Below, piece by piece: positions 1-8,741 of a stretch of DNA of 64,000 nucleotides. The translations under genes and the position numbers were made by a program. The first letter of the stretch is position 1; each line of letters begins with the position of its first letter. The notes under the pieces were generated by a model. It did no database searches, was not told where the DNA came from, and worked only from the letters and a program-made list of their open reading frames with translations. Where the stretch lies: NCBI GenBank assembly GCA_964387795.1, contig CAYLYP010000001.1, forward strand, positions 1 to 64,000. Reading direction: 5' to 3'. The stretch comes from CAYLYP01 sp964387795. Lineage in GTDB: Bacteria > Bacteroidota > Bacteroidia > Bacteroidales > UBA7960.

Positions 1-47
1 ATAAGCATAATCCTTCTCTGAATATGCATTGAAGGCTAAATGCTTAT
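1..47. repeat. Short inverted repeat at window edge
   Basis: ATAAGCAT at 1-8 is the exact reverse complement of ATGCTTAT at 40-47. A T-run follows at 60-66, 13 bases beyond the stem, so this could be the weak terminator of a gene lying before the window. The left edge is cut, so the stem may continue outside. No coding frame could be supported in 1-113. Confidence 0.3.
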
Positions 48-86
48 GCCATTTATTGGTTTTTTTAATGATAAGGTCAAAATTAT

Positions 87-94
87 TATCTTTG
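87..94 (+). promoter_or_regulatory. Bacteroidota -7 box upstream of rsgA
   Basis: TATCTTTG matches the Bacteroidota -7 consensus TAnnTTTG exactly. It lies 19 bases before the TTG start of rsgA. The -33 region is only a T-rich stretch at 60-66, so the call rests on the -7 box. Confidence 0.4.
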
Positions 95-113
95 TTACGA
101 AAATTCAGGAACT

Positions 114-1037
114 TTGAAAGGAACAGTAATAAAATCAACAGGAAGCTGGTATGAGGTGATGGGGCCTGGAGGCCATGTTTACCCATGCAGGTTGAAAGGC
201 AAATTTAAGATACAAGGCATAAAAAACACCAACCCACTTGCAGTGGGCGATTATGTTGATTTTGATTTTGAAGGGGGAAGCGAGGCCGGGATTATTATCC
301 AAATAGAGCCAAGAAGAAATTATATTATACGTAAGTCAACCCGTTTATCAAAACAGACACATATTATTGCTTCCAATCTTGATTTGGCAATTGTTGTAGC
401 AACGATAGCCGAGCCACGCACTTCAACAGGTTTTATTGACAGGTTCTTAGCCACTGCCGAGGCATATAGTATCCCGGCTGCAATAGTTTTTAACAAGGCA
501 GATATTTATAATGAGGAAGCCGGAGAATTACTCACTGGGCTTATTGAGATATATTCTTCTTTGGGTTATCCCTGTCTTGTGGTTTCGGCAGTGGATGGAC
601 AGGGCATAGATACCCTTCAGGATCTCTTATCCGGGAAAACGACTTTGTTCTCAGGTCATTCTGGGGTTGGTAAGTCCACATTGATCAATAAAATGATCCC
701 TGGTCTGGAATTAAAAACACAGAATATCTCATCCTACCATTTGAAAGGGGTTCATACTACCACTTTTGCAGAGATGTTTCAAATAGATGGCAACTCATTT
801 ATTATAGATACGCCGGGAATAAAAGAGTTTGGATTGGTAGAGTTTGACCCTGCAGAGATATCACATTTTTTTCCAGAGATGAGGGCTTTGTTTAATCAAT
901 GCCGGTTTGATAATTGTACCCATATCCATGAGCCCGGATGTGCCGTAAGGGAAGCTTTGGATAATGGGACAATCAGTCCTTCAAGATATATAAGCTATAT
1001 AGGGATGGTGATGCCAGAAGATTATAATGCCCAATAA
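114..1037 (+). CDS. rsgA: Ribosome small subunit-dependent GTPase A
   Basis: RsgA is a GTPase that assists late maturation of the 30S subunit. The 307-residue protein has the circularly permuted GTPase order of the family: an N-terminal OB-fold (about 1-75), then G4 NKAD at 127-130, G1 GHSGVGKST at 181-189 and G3 DTPG at 232-235. The C-terminal zinc knuckle is complete (C263, C268, H270, C276). The start is a TTG codon; no in-frame ATG lies near enough to preserve the OB-fold. dtd follows after 11 bases, so rsgA, dtd and the MazG-like gene probably form one operon. Length and motifs are typical of the family. Confidence 0.95.
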   Translation: MKGTVIKSTGSWYEVMGPGGHVYPCRLKGKFKIQGIKNTNPLAVGDYVDFDFEGGSEAGIIIQIEPRRNYIIRKSTRLSKQTHIIASNLDLAIVVATIAEPRTSTGFIDRFLATAEAYSIPAAIVFNKADIYNEEAGELLTGLIEIYSSLGYPCLVVSAVDGQGIDTLQDLLSGKTTLFSGHSGVGKSTLINKMIPGLELKTQNISSYHLKGVHTTTFAEMFQIDGNSFIIDTPGIKEFGLVEFDPAEISHFFPEMRALFNQCRFDNCTHIHEPGCAVREALDNGTISPSRYISYIGMVMPEDYNAQ

Positions 1038-1048
1038 TAACAAATATT

Positions 1049-1501
1049 ATGCGTGCTGTAATTCAAAGAGTAAAAAACGCTTCGGTATCAATTGATGGAA
1101 AAATATATTCCGAAATAGGAATGGGTTTGATGATCCTGTTGGGGATAGAAGAATCGGATAATCATGAGGATATCGAATGGCTTTGTGGTAAGATTATAAG
1201 GCTTAGGATTTTTGATGATGAGCAGGGCGTAATGAACCTTCCTGTGATTGAAATAGATGGGCAGATATTGTTAATAAGCCAGTTTACCCTCCATGCCTCT
1301 ACAAAAAAAGGAAACAGGCCATCGTATATTAAAGCCGCCAGACCTGAAACAGCGATACATCTTTATGAAAAAAGTATTGAAACACTGGAGATAATGAGTG
1401 GGAAGAGCGTTTATACAGGAAAGTTCGGGGCAAACATGCAGGTTAGCTTAATTAACGATGGGCCGGTAACGATTATCATTGATTCAAAAAACAGGGAATA
1501 A
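1049..1501 (+). CDS. dtd: D-aminoacyl-tRNA deacylase
   Basis: Dtd hydrolyses D-amino acids, and glycine, from mischarged tRNAs, acting as a chiral proofreader in the cytosol. The 150-residue product has both family motifs: SQFTL at 77-81, and the cis Gly-Pro motif in NDGPVT at 136-141, which builds the active site across the dimer. The length matches bacterial Dtd (about 145-150). Its TAA stop overlaps the ATG of the next gene by one base (TAATG), which points to translational coupling. Confidence 0.96.
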   Translation: MRAVIQRVKNASVSIDGKIYSEIGMGLMILLGIEESDNHEDIEWLCGKIIRLRIFDDEQGVMNLPVIEIDGQILLISQFTLHASTKKGNRPSYIKAARPETAIHLYEKSIETLEIMSGKSVYTGKFGANMQVSLINDGPVTIIIDSKNRE

Positions 1502-1848
1502 TGGGAGAGCTAAGCATAAAACAAGCACAAGGGATTATTGACCAATGGATAAACACTACAGGTGTACGTTACTTTAATGAGCTTACCAATACAGCCCTGC
1601 TGATGGAGGAAGTTGGTGAACTGGCACGTATCATGGCACGCACCTATGGAGAGCAAAGCTTCAAACCAGAGGATCCCCATCCTGATTTAGCTGATGAAAT
1701 GGCCGATGTATTGTTTGTTTTGATGTGTCTTGCCAATCAAACTGGAGTTGACCTTACTGCTGCACTTGAAAAGAACCTTTTAAAGAAAACAAAAAGGGAT
1801 GACCAGAGGCATAAGGATAATCCAAAGTTAAAGGGAGGTGTTGACTAA
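1501..1848 (+). CDS. MazG-like nucleotide pyrophosphohydrolase
   Basis: A small all-alpha NTP pyrophosphohydrolase, 115 residues. The metal-binding signature EExxE...ExxD is present as E36, E37, E40, E66 and D69. Single-domain MazG-like enzymes hydrolyse non-canonical or excess NTPs to NMP and pyrophosphate. The exact substrate cannot be read from the sequence. Full-length MazG has two such domains; this protein is the short house-cleaning type. It is coupled to dtd through a one-base overlap, so the three-gene group combines ribosome maturation, tRNA proofreading and nucleotide clean-up. Confidence 0.85.
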   Translation: MGELSIKQAQGIIDQWINTTGVRYFNELTNTALLMEEVGELARIMARTYGEQSFKPEDPHPDLADEMADVLFVLMCLANQTGVDLTAALEKNLLKKTKRDDQRHKDNPKLKGGVD

Positions 1849-1916
1849 AAAAGGCTCAAAACTTTAGGTCAAAACAGTTGAATTTTTAATAATTTTACTC
1901 ATACAAAAATCGAACG

Positions 1917-3620
1917 ATGATGAAACAAGGAATTTTACTATTTTTTTTACTTGTTAGCCTTAAGGTTTTTTCTAATGACACCATTTTTATTCCTTCAGAC
2001 CAGGTGTTTTTTGATACGGAAAAAATGTTAAGTCTTTCGAACTTCAATGTTGAAGAAATAAATCGAAAAAATGGATTATTGAAAAGGTATATAATGATTG
2101 ATGATTTATTTGAAATTATCCCGGCTGTAAGGGAAATAAATGTAGGAACTCCGTATACAATAGAACAATTAGAAACCCATGAGCAATATACAATGTATTT
2201 TACTCAATTACCAATCATTTCGATTCAATCGGATTATGAGATAATGGATGAACCAAGTGTTTTGGCAAGCTTTAAGATGGTTGATAATGAACAAAATGTT
2301 TTTAATTCATTCATTGGAATCCAGTATAGGGGAGGATGGTCGCAAACATATCCAAAAAAGTCGTATGAAATTGAATTATGGGTTGATGCCACGGGTAATC
2401 AGAACTATGATTATTCATTGTTGGGGATGTTTTCAGATGACAAGTGGAATATCAATGCGATGTATAATGAGCCGCTAAAAATAAGAAGTAAAACGAGCAA
2501 TGAGATATGGAAAAAAATCAATAAACTTCATTATCAGGCACAGGAACCAGAAGCATGCAATGGAATTCAAATGGAGTATGTCGAAGTGTTTGTAAACAAC
2601 AATTACAAGGGGATTTATTATTTGGGAGAGAAAATTAACCGAAAGCATTTAGGTTTAAAAAAATACAATGGGAGTATCAGGGGGGAGCTTTATAAAGGAA
2701 GTGATTGGGGAACAACAACATTTAGCAGTTTGCCACCTTATCAGAATTCATCAATTGAGTGGGGAGGCTTTGAATATAAGTATCCAGATGAAGAAGTTAA
2801 TTGGTCGAATTTATATAGTTTTGCTGATTTTGTAATAAATTCCACACATTCTGAGTTTTATAATAATCACTTTAACTATTTTCATCAGGGGAATGCTGTT
2901 GATTATTTTATCTTTCTGAACTTAGCAAGAGCTACTGATAATACTGGAAAAAATATTTATATTGCAAAGTATAAACAAGGAGATAAGTATTTTTATGTTC
3001 CCTGGGATTTAGATGGGACATTTGGTATTGTCTGGGATGGGAGTGTTCAAAATGTAACCTGGGGATTATTGAAGAATGGATTTTATGAAAGGCTAATGCA
3101 TGATTGCAAGGAAGATGGATTTATGGAAGGTGTCGCAAACAAATGGCAAGATCTCAGATCTGATTTTTTGACCCATGATTCATTATTAGTATTTTTTTCA
3201 AACAATTATCAATTCCTATTAAATAATGGGGTTTATGAACGAGAGTCAATTGCCTGGCCTGAATATGAGTTTGATCCTGATGGATTTGAATACCTTTCAA
3301 ATTGGTTATCAGATCGGATTGATTATCTTGATGTAAAGTTTGTTGAGCCCTGCATCCCTATTGGGATAAATGAGTTCATGCCTGATTTAAACGAAGTGAT
3401 TATTTATCCCAATCCGGCAAATGATTATTTATATATACAAAACCTGCGGGCAACTGATACCGAAATCACTATTTTTAATGGGAATGGCCAGGTTGTATAT
3501 AGAGGGATACATTCCAGTGAGCAGAATTCAATTTATGTAGGAAGCCTAAAGAAAGGAATTTATTATACTTCAATTATTTTATCAAATACAGTTATTGTGA
3601 AAAAGATAATAATTGAGTAA
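1917..3620 (+). CDS. Secreted CotH-like protein with T9SS sorting domain
   Basis: A 567-residue exported protein. A signal peptide covers about 1-20. The CotH signature is visible in two places: RGGWSQTYPKKS from R138 (compare RGNSS...KKPY) and PWDLDGTFG at 362-370. CotH proteins are atypical protein kinases, first known from Bacillus spore coats, where they phosphorylate surface proteins; activity here is inferred only. The last 75 residues or so begin with a YPNPAND-type sequence and form a type A T9SS sorting domain, so the protein should be exported through the outer membrane and anchored or released. ATG codons at 1917 and 1920 are both possible starts. A weak -7-like box (TAATTTTA, 1890-1897) precedes it. 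The gene appears monocistronic. Confidence 0.85.
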   Translation: MMKQGILLFFLLVSLKVFSNDTIFIPSDQVFFDTEKMLSLSNFNVEEINRKNGLLKRYIMIDDLFEIIPAVREINVGTPYTIEQLETHEQYTMYFTQLPIISIQSDYEIMDEPSVLASFKMVDNEQNVFNSFIGIQYRGGWSQTYPKKSYEIELWVDATGNQNYDYSLLGMFSDDKWNINAMYNEPLKIRSKTSNEIWKKINKLHYQAQEPEACNGIQMEYVEVFVNNNYKGIYYLGEKINRKHLGLKKYNGSIRGELYKGSDWGTTTFSSLPPYQNSSIEWGGFEYKYPDEEVNWSNLYSFADFVINSTHSEFYNNHFNYFHQGNAVDYFIFLNLARATDNTGKNIYIAKYKQGDKYFYVPWDLDGTFGIVWDGSVQNVTWGLLKNGFYERLMHDCKEDGFMEGVANKWQDLRSDFLTHDSLLVFFSNNYQFLLNNGVYERESIAWPEYEFDPDGFEYLSNWLSDRIDYLDVKFVEPCIPIGINEFMPDLNEVIIYPNPANDYLYIQNLRATDTEITIFNGNGQVVYRGIHSSEQNSIYVGSLKKGIYYTSIILSNTVIVKKIIIE

Positions 3621-3761
3621 TTACAGACGGGGGCAATTAATAATAATATTTTCCTAAATGAAGTTTTTTTTACGGCATTCATATAATTTATAATGAAATG
3701 GGATAATAGATAGCCATTAAGAAATTGGTTATTAAAAATGAAAAACATAAGTGTTTTTTTT

Positions 3762-3793
3762 TTATGAAAAAACGACAAAAGTTTGTATTTTTG
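3762..3793 (+). promoter_or_regulatory. Distal promoter of the rpsL operon
   Basis: TATTTTTG at 3786-3793 matches TAnnTTTG exactly. A TTATG element at 3762-3766 lies 19 bases upstream in the -33 position. Transcription would begin near 3800 and run through a 250-base leader to rpsL. Confidence 0.5.
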
Positions 3794-3952
3794 TGCCCCC
3801 AAAAGCAGTAGGACTGTTAAGGAATTAAATCACAAGACCGGAATTGGAACAAAGGGACTGTTTTTAAATAAATGAAGGTTGAGGGAAAGGACTTTTAATT
3901 TGGGGGATACGGGGAAGTCAAAGAAAAAGAGCTAATTTTTTTTGTAAGCCTA

Positions 3953-3982
3953 TTGGTTTTCAAAAAATAACTATTACCTTTG
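3953..3982 (+). promoter_or_regulatory. Proximal promoter of the rpsL operon
   Basis: TTGG at 3953-3956 and TACCTTTG at 3975-3982 match the Bacteroidota -33/-7 consensus, with 19 bases between TTG and TA. This is the best promoter match before the ribosomal operon, about 65 bases before the rpsL ATG. Confidence 0.75.
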
Positions 3983-4049
3983 CACTCCCTAAAAGAGAGG
4001 GTTTTGAAAAGAAGATAACCAACAAATACAGAATAATTAACGCGATACT

Positions 4050-4433
4050 ATGCCTACAATTCAACAATTGGTAAGAAAAGGACGCAAGCAGGTAAGCGAA
4101 AAAAGTAAATCGCCTGCATTGGATTCATGTCCACAAAAGAGGGGTGTATGCGTGAGGGTTTATACCACAACGCCCAAGAAACCCAACTCTGCAATGAGAA
4201 AAGTTGCCAGGGTAAGACTCACCAAAACCGGGAAAGAAGTAAACGCCTATATTCCAGGAGAAGGCCACAACCTTCAGGAGCACTCAATTGTGCTGATTCG
4301 CGGAGGTAGGGTAAAAGACCTTCCTGGTGTACGTTATCACATTATCCGTGGTGCATTGGACACTTCAGGAGTAAATGGCCGTAACCAGAGACGTTCCAAG
4401 TATGGGACAAAAAGGCCAAAGGCAAAAAAATAG
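4050..4433 (+). CDS. rpsL: 30S ribosomal protein S12
   Basis: S12 lies at the decoding centre of the 30S subunit and takes part in tRNA selection. The 127-residue protein is nearly identical to the family core: the TTPKKPNSA loop (K43, K44) and GRVKDLPGVRYH (K89, D90). These are the positions where streptomycin-related changes occur in other bacteria; here they are wild type. D90 corresponds to the aspartate that is methylthiolated in some bacteria. First gene of the operon. No Shine-Dalgarno sequence is visible before the ATG. Confidence 0.99.
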   Translation: MPTIQQLVRKGRKQVSEKSKSPALDSCPQKRGVCVRVYTTTPKKPNSAMRKVARVRLTKTGKEVNAYIPGEGHNLQEHSIVLIRGGRVKDLPGVRYHIIRGALDTSGVNGRNQRRSKYGTKRPKAKK

Positions 4434-4474
4434 TTAAATAAAATAGCTAAACCGGTAATTAAAGCTTTTAATAC

Positions 4475-4942
4475 ATGAGAAAAGCAAAACCAAAAAAGAG
4501 GATTATTCTTCCTGACCCGAAATTCAATGATGTATTGGTTACAAGGTTTGTAAATAACCTGATGTATGCGGGCAAAAAGAATACAGCGTATAACATATTT
4601 TACGAGGCCATAGATATTGTTTCACAGAAAACCAATGATAATGGATTGGAAGTATGGAAAAAAGCTTTGGCAAACGTAACCCCAGCTGTAGAGGTAAGAA
4701 GCCGTAGGATTGGTGGAGCAACCTTTCAGATTCCCAGCGAGATACGCCCGGAAAGGAAAATGTCAATGGGTATTAAATCCCTGATTAATTATTCGCGTAA
4801 GCGTAATGAGAAATCAATGGCAGGGAAACTGGCTGCTGAGATTGTAGCTGCTTACAAAGAAGAAGGTGCTGCATTCAAGAAAAAAGAAGACACCCACCGT
4901 ATGGCAGAAGCTAATAAAGCATTCTCACATTTCCGTTTCTAA
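4475..4942 (+). CDS. rpsG: 30S ribosomal protein S7
   Basis: S7 nucleates assembly of the 30S head and contacts mRNA and E-site tRNA. The product is 155 residues, normal for bacteria. The N-terminal basic segment (RKAKPKKR) and the conserved PxxEVRSRRIGGATFQIP region near 77-92 are present. It lies 41 bases after rpsL and 37 bases before fusA, the usual str-operon order. In E. coli, S7 represses its own operon; no equivalent leader site is evident here. Confidence 0.99.
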   Translation: MRKAKPKKRIILPDPKFNDVLVTRFVNNLMYAGKKNTAYNIFYEAIDIVSQKTNDNGLEVWKKALANVTPAVEVRSRRIGGATFQIPSEIRPERKMSMGIKSLINYSRKRNEKSMAGKLAAEIVAAYKEEGAAFKKKEDTHRMAEANKAFSHFRF

Positions 4943-4979
4943 TTGATAAACATTAAAACAAAAAAACTGCTGCAAATTA

Positions 4980-7073
4980 ATGGCGCGAGATCTTAGATAT
5001 ACAAGGAACATTGGTATAATGGCCCACATAGATGCTGGTAAAACAACAACTACTGAGCGAATATTGTATTATACCGGTGTAAGCCACCGATTGGGTGAAA
5101 CACATGACGGCTCGGCCACAATGGACTGGATGGTTCAGGAGCAGGAGAGGGGTATCACCATTACATCTGCAGCAACCACTACATTTTGGAATTACAGGGA
5201 TCAACAGTATAAGGTGAATATTATAGATACACCGGGACACGTTGATTTTACTGTGGAAGTAGAACGTTCGCTTCGAATTTTGGATGGAGCCATAGCATTG
5301 TTTTGTGCTGTAGGAGGTGTAGAGCCCCAAAGCGAAACAGTATGGCGTCAGGCAGATAAGTATAAAGTACCCCGGGTAAGTTTCATCAACAAGATGGACA
5401 GGGCCGGAGCTGATTTTTTCTCTGTAGTAAACCAGATAAAAGAACGGCTTGGGATGAATGCAGTGCCTGTAACCCTCCCTATTGGCTATGAAGAAAGTTT
5501 TAAAGGCATAGTGGATCTGATTACCAATAAAGCATACCAATGGGATGAAGGTTCACAGGGGATGGTTTTCACTGAAATCCCAATTCCCGGAGATATGATT
5601 GAACAGGTAAAAGAATACCGTTCAATGTTAATTGAAGGGGTAGCTGAGGAGCGAGAGGATTTGATGGAGAAATTCTTTGAGAATCCAGATTCGATTTCGG
5701 AAGATGAAATGATAGAATGCATTAGAAAAGCAACCATAGAAATGCGCATTACGCCGGTTCTATGTGGTTCAGCATTTAAAAATAAAGGTGTTCAGTTATT
5801 ATTGGACTCTGTTATTCGTTTTTTACCTTCTCCTGTTGATGTTGATGCTGTAATAGGGATTAACCCAAAAACAGACAAGGAAGAAACAAGAAAACCTGAA
5901 GTTAAGGAACCATTTGCTGCCCTGGCATTTAAAATTGCAACAGACCCATACGTTGGTAGGATTGCATTTTTCAGGGTTTATTCTGGTCGACTTGATTCAG
6001 GTTCTTATGTTTTAAATACAGGTACAGGGAAGAAAGAGCGAATTGCACGTATCATGCAAATGCATGCCAATAAGCAGAACCCAATTGATACCATTGAAGC
6101 TGGAGATATTGGTGCTGCAGTTGGTTTTAAGGAAATCCGCACTGGAGATACATTGTGCCAGGAAGACAAGCCAATTATTTTGGAATCAATGACATTTCCT
6201 GAGCCGGTAATTGGTGTTGCAGTTGAGCCAAAAACTCAGGCAGACATGGATAAACTAGGGCTTGCACTGAATAAGCTGTCAGAAGAAGATCCAACGTTTA
6301 AAGTAAAAACAGATCCTGATTCAGGTCAGACCATCATTTCAGGGATGGGCGAATTACACCTTGAAATTATCATGGATCGTTTAAAGCGCGAGTTTAAGGT
6401 AGAATGTAATCAGGGAGCACCTCAGGTAGCGTATAAAGAAGCAATAACAAAAGCTGTGAACCATCGTGAAGTTTATAAAAAACAGAGTGGTGGTCGTGGC
6501 AAATTTGCTGATATTGTTATTGAGATATCCCCTGCTGATGAAGGCGTCATAGGCGTTCAGTTTATAGATGAGGTTAAAGGAGGAAATATTCCCAGGGAGT
6601 ATATCCCATCAGTGGAGAAAGGCTTCAAATCTGCTTTAACAAATGGTGTTTTAGCAGGTTATCCAGTAGAGAGTTTGAAAGTAAGGCTTATTGATGGAAG
6701 TTATCATGCAGTTGACTCTGATTCATTATCTTTTGAATTGGCAGCACGAATAGCTTTTAAAGAAGCAATGAAAAAGGCAGGGTCAATATTGCTTGAACCA
6801 ATAATGAAACTTGAAGTAGTAACCCCTGAAGAAAATGTTGGGGACGTGGTTGGAGATATAAACCGTCGTCGTGGACATCTGGAAGGGATATCTTCAAAGT
6901 TGAATTTTCAGATTGTAAAGGCCAAAGTGCCACTTTCAGAAATGTTTGGTTATGTAACCAGCCTAAGGACCTTGACCTCTGGAAGGGCCACCTCAAGCAT
7001 GGAGTTTTCACATTATTCAGAAGCTCCACGTCAAATTGTAGAAGAAATAGTAACAAAAGCAAAAGGTAAGTAA
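4980..7073 (+). CDS. fusA: Elongation factor G
   Basis: EF-G is the GTPase that drives ribosomal translocation and, with RRF, ribosome recycling. The 697-residue protein has all G motifs: AHIDAGKTT at 15-23, RGITI at 57-61, DTPGH at 83-87 and NKMD at 137-140, followed by domains II-V. Length and domain order are standard. tuf does not follow it, unlike in Proteobacteria; rpsJ begins 30 bases downstream, so the str and S10 operons are joined. This is a common Bacteroidota arrangement. Confidence 0.99.
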   Translation: MARDLRYTRNIGIMAHIDAGKTTTTERILYYTGVSHRLGETHDGSATMDWMVQEQERGITITSAATTTFWNYRDQQYKVNIIDTPGHVDFTVEVERSLRILDGAIALFCAVGGVEPQSETVWRQADKYKVPRVSFINKMDRAGADFFSVVNQIKERLGMNAVPVTLPIGYEESFKGIVDLITNKAYQWDEGSQGMVFTEIPIPGDMIEQVKEYRSMLIEGVAEEREDLMEKFFENPDSISEDEMIECIRKATIEMRITPVLCGSAFKNKGVQLLLDSVIRFLPSPVDVDAVIGINPKTDKEETRKPEVKEPFAALAFKIATDPYVGRIAFFRVYSGRLDSGSYVLNTGTGKKERIARIMQMHANKQNPIDTIEAGDIGAAVGFKEIRTGDTLCQEDKPIILESMTFPEPVIGVAVEPKTQADMDKLGLALNKLSEEDPTFKVKTDPDSGQTIISGMGELHLEIIMDRLKREFKVECNQGAPQVAYKEAITKAVNHREVYKKQSGGRGKFADIVIEISPADEGVIGVQFIDEVKGGNIPREYIPSVEKGFKSALTNGVLAGYPVESLKVRLIDGSYHAVDSDSLSFELAARIAFKEAMKKAGSILLEPIMKLEVVTPEENVGDVVGDINRRRGHLEGISSKLNFQIVKAKVPLSEMFGYVTSLRTLTSGRATSSMEFSHYSEAPRQIVEEIVTKAKGK

Positions 7074-7103
7074 TACCAATTTTAAACTAAATACAATCAT
7101 ACC

Positions 7104-7409
7104 GTGAGCCAAAGGATCAGAATTAAACTTAAGTCGTACGATTATAATCTGGTTGACAAGTCAGCAGAGAAAATCGTAAAGACAGTAAAAGCCACCGGTG
7201 CTGTAGTAAGTGGTCCTATACCTCTTCCTACAAACAAGAAGATCTTCACCGTGTTGAGGGCAACATTTGTGAACAAAAAGTCGAGAGAACAATTTCAACT
7301 TTGTTCGTACAAAAGGTTATTGGACATTTACAGTTCATCATCCAAAACTGTAGATGCATTAATGAAACTTGAACTTCCAAGCGGAGTTGAAGTAGAAATC
7401 AAAGTTTGA
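7104..7409 (+). CDS. rpsJ: 30S ribosomal protein S10 (NusE)
   Basis: S10 is part of the 30S head and, as NusE, of transcription antitermination complexes with NusB and NusG. The 101-residue product starts at a GTG codon and begins SQRIRIKLKSYDYNLVDKS, the conserved N-terminus, so no other start fits. The GPIPLPT loop (about 37-43), which contacts 16S rRNA, is present. Confidence 0.98.
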   Translation: MSQRIRIKLKSYDYNLVDKSAEKIVKTVKATGAVVSGPIPLPTNKKIFTVLRATFVNKKSREQFQLCSYKRLLDIYSSSSKTVDALMKLELPSGVEVEIKV

Positions 7410-7432
7410 TAAACAACGAAAATTAACACACA

Positions 7433-8062
7433 ATGTCTGGATTAATTGGAAAAAAAGTTGGGATGACCAGTATTTTTGATGCCTCTGGAAAAAATATTCC
7501 ATGCACCGTAATACAAGCTGGTCCATGTGTGGTAACCCAGGTCAGAACCAAGGAGAAAGATGGCTACGAAGCTATCCAGCTTGGTTTCGATGATCAAAAG
7601 GAGCATAGGGTAAACAAACCGCTCCAGGGGCATTTTGCAAAGGCGCAAACCACACCAAAAAAAGTTTTGGCAGAGTTCACCCGTTTTGAGAAAGGACATC
7701 AAAAACAATTCGGAGATGTTTTGAATGTAGATGTATTTATCGAAGGTGAATTTATTGATGTAGTGGGGATATCAAAAGGAAAAGGATATCAGGGCGTTGT
7801 AAAGCGTCATGGTTTTAGTGGGGTAGGTCAACAAACCCACGGTCAGCATGACAGGTTAAGGGCTCCTGGTTCCGTAGGTGCTTCATCATGGCCATCAAGA
7901 GTATTTAAAGGAATGCGAATGGCAGGCCAAATGGGAGGCAACCGGGTTAAAATGATTAACCTTCAGGTGATGAAAATAGTCCCCGAGAAAAATCTGATTC
8001 TCGTTAAAGGTTCAGTACCAGGTGCAAACGGTTCATATTTAATACTAGAAAGATGGAGTTAA
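7433..8062 (+). CDS. rplC: 50S ribosomal protein L3
   Basis: L3 is an early assembly protein whose extended loop approaches the peptidyl transferase centre. It is 209 residues long. The loop sequence GFSGVGQQTHGQHDRLRAPG, about 127-146, is the family hallmark and contains the glutamine region that is methylated in some bacteria. Its stop lies 10 bases inside the start of rplD, so the two are probably translationally coupled. Confidence 0.99.
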   Translation: MSGLIGKKVGMTSIFDASGKNIPCTVIQAGPCVVTQVRTKEKDGYEAIQLGFDDQKEHRVNKPLQGHFAKAQTTPKKVLAEFTRFEKGHQKQFGDVLNVDVFIEGEFIDVVGISKGKGYQGVVKRHGFSGVGQQTHGQHDRLRAPGSVGASSWPSRVFKGMRMAGQMGGNRVKMINLQVMKIVPEKNLILVKGSVPGANGSYLILERWS

Positions 8063-8682
8063 CAGTATATAAAATTGATGGAAGCAAAACCACCAAGACC
8101 GTAGAGCTGAATGATAGTATATTCGCAGTTGAGCCAAATGACCATGCCATTTATTTGGATGTAAAGCAATATTTGGCAAATCAGCGCCAGGGAACCCACA
8201 AATCAAAAGAGAGAAGTGAGGTTAGTGGAAGTACCCGGAAATTAAAACGTCAAAAGGGTACAGGTGGAGCACGTATTGGGGATATCAATTCTCCATTATT
8301 ACGCGGAGGTGGTCGTGCATTTGGTCCTCGACCAAAAGACTACAGCTTTAAGTTGAACAAAAAAGTAAAAAGGCTGGCAAGAAAATCAGCTTTAAGCTAT
8401 AAAGTTCAGGAAAACAATTTGATGGTAGTAGAGAATGTTAATTTTGAAAGCCCTAAAACAAAGAGCTATCAGGAGTTTTTGAAAAATTTAAATCTTTCTG
8501 AGAAAAAAACATTATTGATATTACCAGAAACAAATAAAAACGTATATTTGTCCTCCCGAAATTTGCCTAAGGCGAAAGTTTTAGTAGCCTCAGAAATAAA
8601 CACTTATGATATTTTATATGCTCAAAATATCCTTTTAGTAGAAGAAAGTGTGAAGCATATTGAGGAGAATTTGTTAAAATAA
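8053..8682 (+). CDS. rplD: 50S ribosomal protein L4
   Basis: L4 helps initiate 50S assembly, and its loop lines the peptide exit tunnel. The product is 209 residues; the tunnel loop KRQKGTGGARIGD followed by LLRGGGRAFGP is intact at about 64-95. In E. coli, L4 also represses the S10 operon through a leader hairpin. Here rplD overlaps rplC by 10 bases and is followed by a hairpin with a T-run (8697-8737), an unusual position within the operon. Confidence 0.98.
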   Translation: MELTVYKIDGSKTTKTVELNDSIFAVEPNDHAIYLDVKQYLANQRQGTHKSKERSEVSGSTRKLKRQKGTGGARIGDINSPLLRGGGRAFGPRPKDYSFKLNKKVKRLARKSALSYKVQENNLMVVENVNFESPKTKSYQEFLKNLNLSEKKTLLILPETNKNVYLSSRNLPKAKVLVASEINTYDILYAQNILLVEESVKHIEENLLK

Positions 8683-8696
8683 AAAGGTCATCGTGC

Positions 8697-8737
8697 ATCT
8701 GACTGGAAAAAGATCGGTCAGATTAAAAAATTTTTTT
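8697..8737 (+). terminator. Terminator-like hairpin inside the S10 operon
   Basis: ATCTGAC at 8697-8703 and GTCAGAT at 8717-8723 are exact reverse complements, extendable by a T-G pair. A run of A and then eight T residues follows (8730-8737). It has the form of an intrinsic terminator but sits between rplD and rplW. It may attenuate downstream expression or mark an RNA processing site. Which of these applies cannot be decided from sequence. Confidence 0.55.
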
Positions 8738-8741
8738 GACA

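Larger units (their letters stand above)
3621..4049 (+). other. Non-coding leader region of the translation operon
   Basis: A 429-base region with no supportable gene. It holds two Bacteroidota-type promoters (separate entries) and an AT-rich first third with no clear terminator for the gene before it. From the upstream promoter the leader to rpsL would be about 250 bases, from the proximal one about 60. I see no convincing riboswitch or ribosomal-protein binding motif in it. Confidence 0.6.

Noticed and set aside
3563..3802. Minus-strand open frame in the gap before rpsL
   Set aside because: It overlaps the end of the CotH-like gene and a promoter; composition is AT-driven, with no motif.
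4977..5540. Open frame of 187 codons on the minus strand within fusA
   Set aside because: It lies entirely opposite fusA, has no recognisable motif and no start region of its own; its openness follows from fusA codon use.
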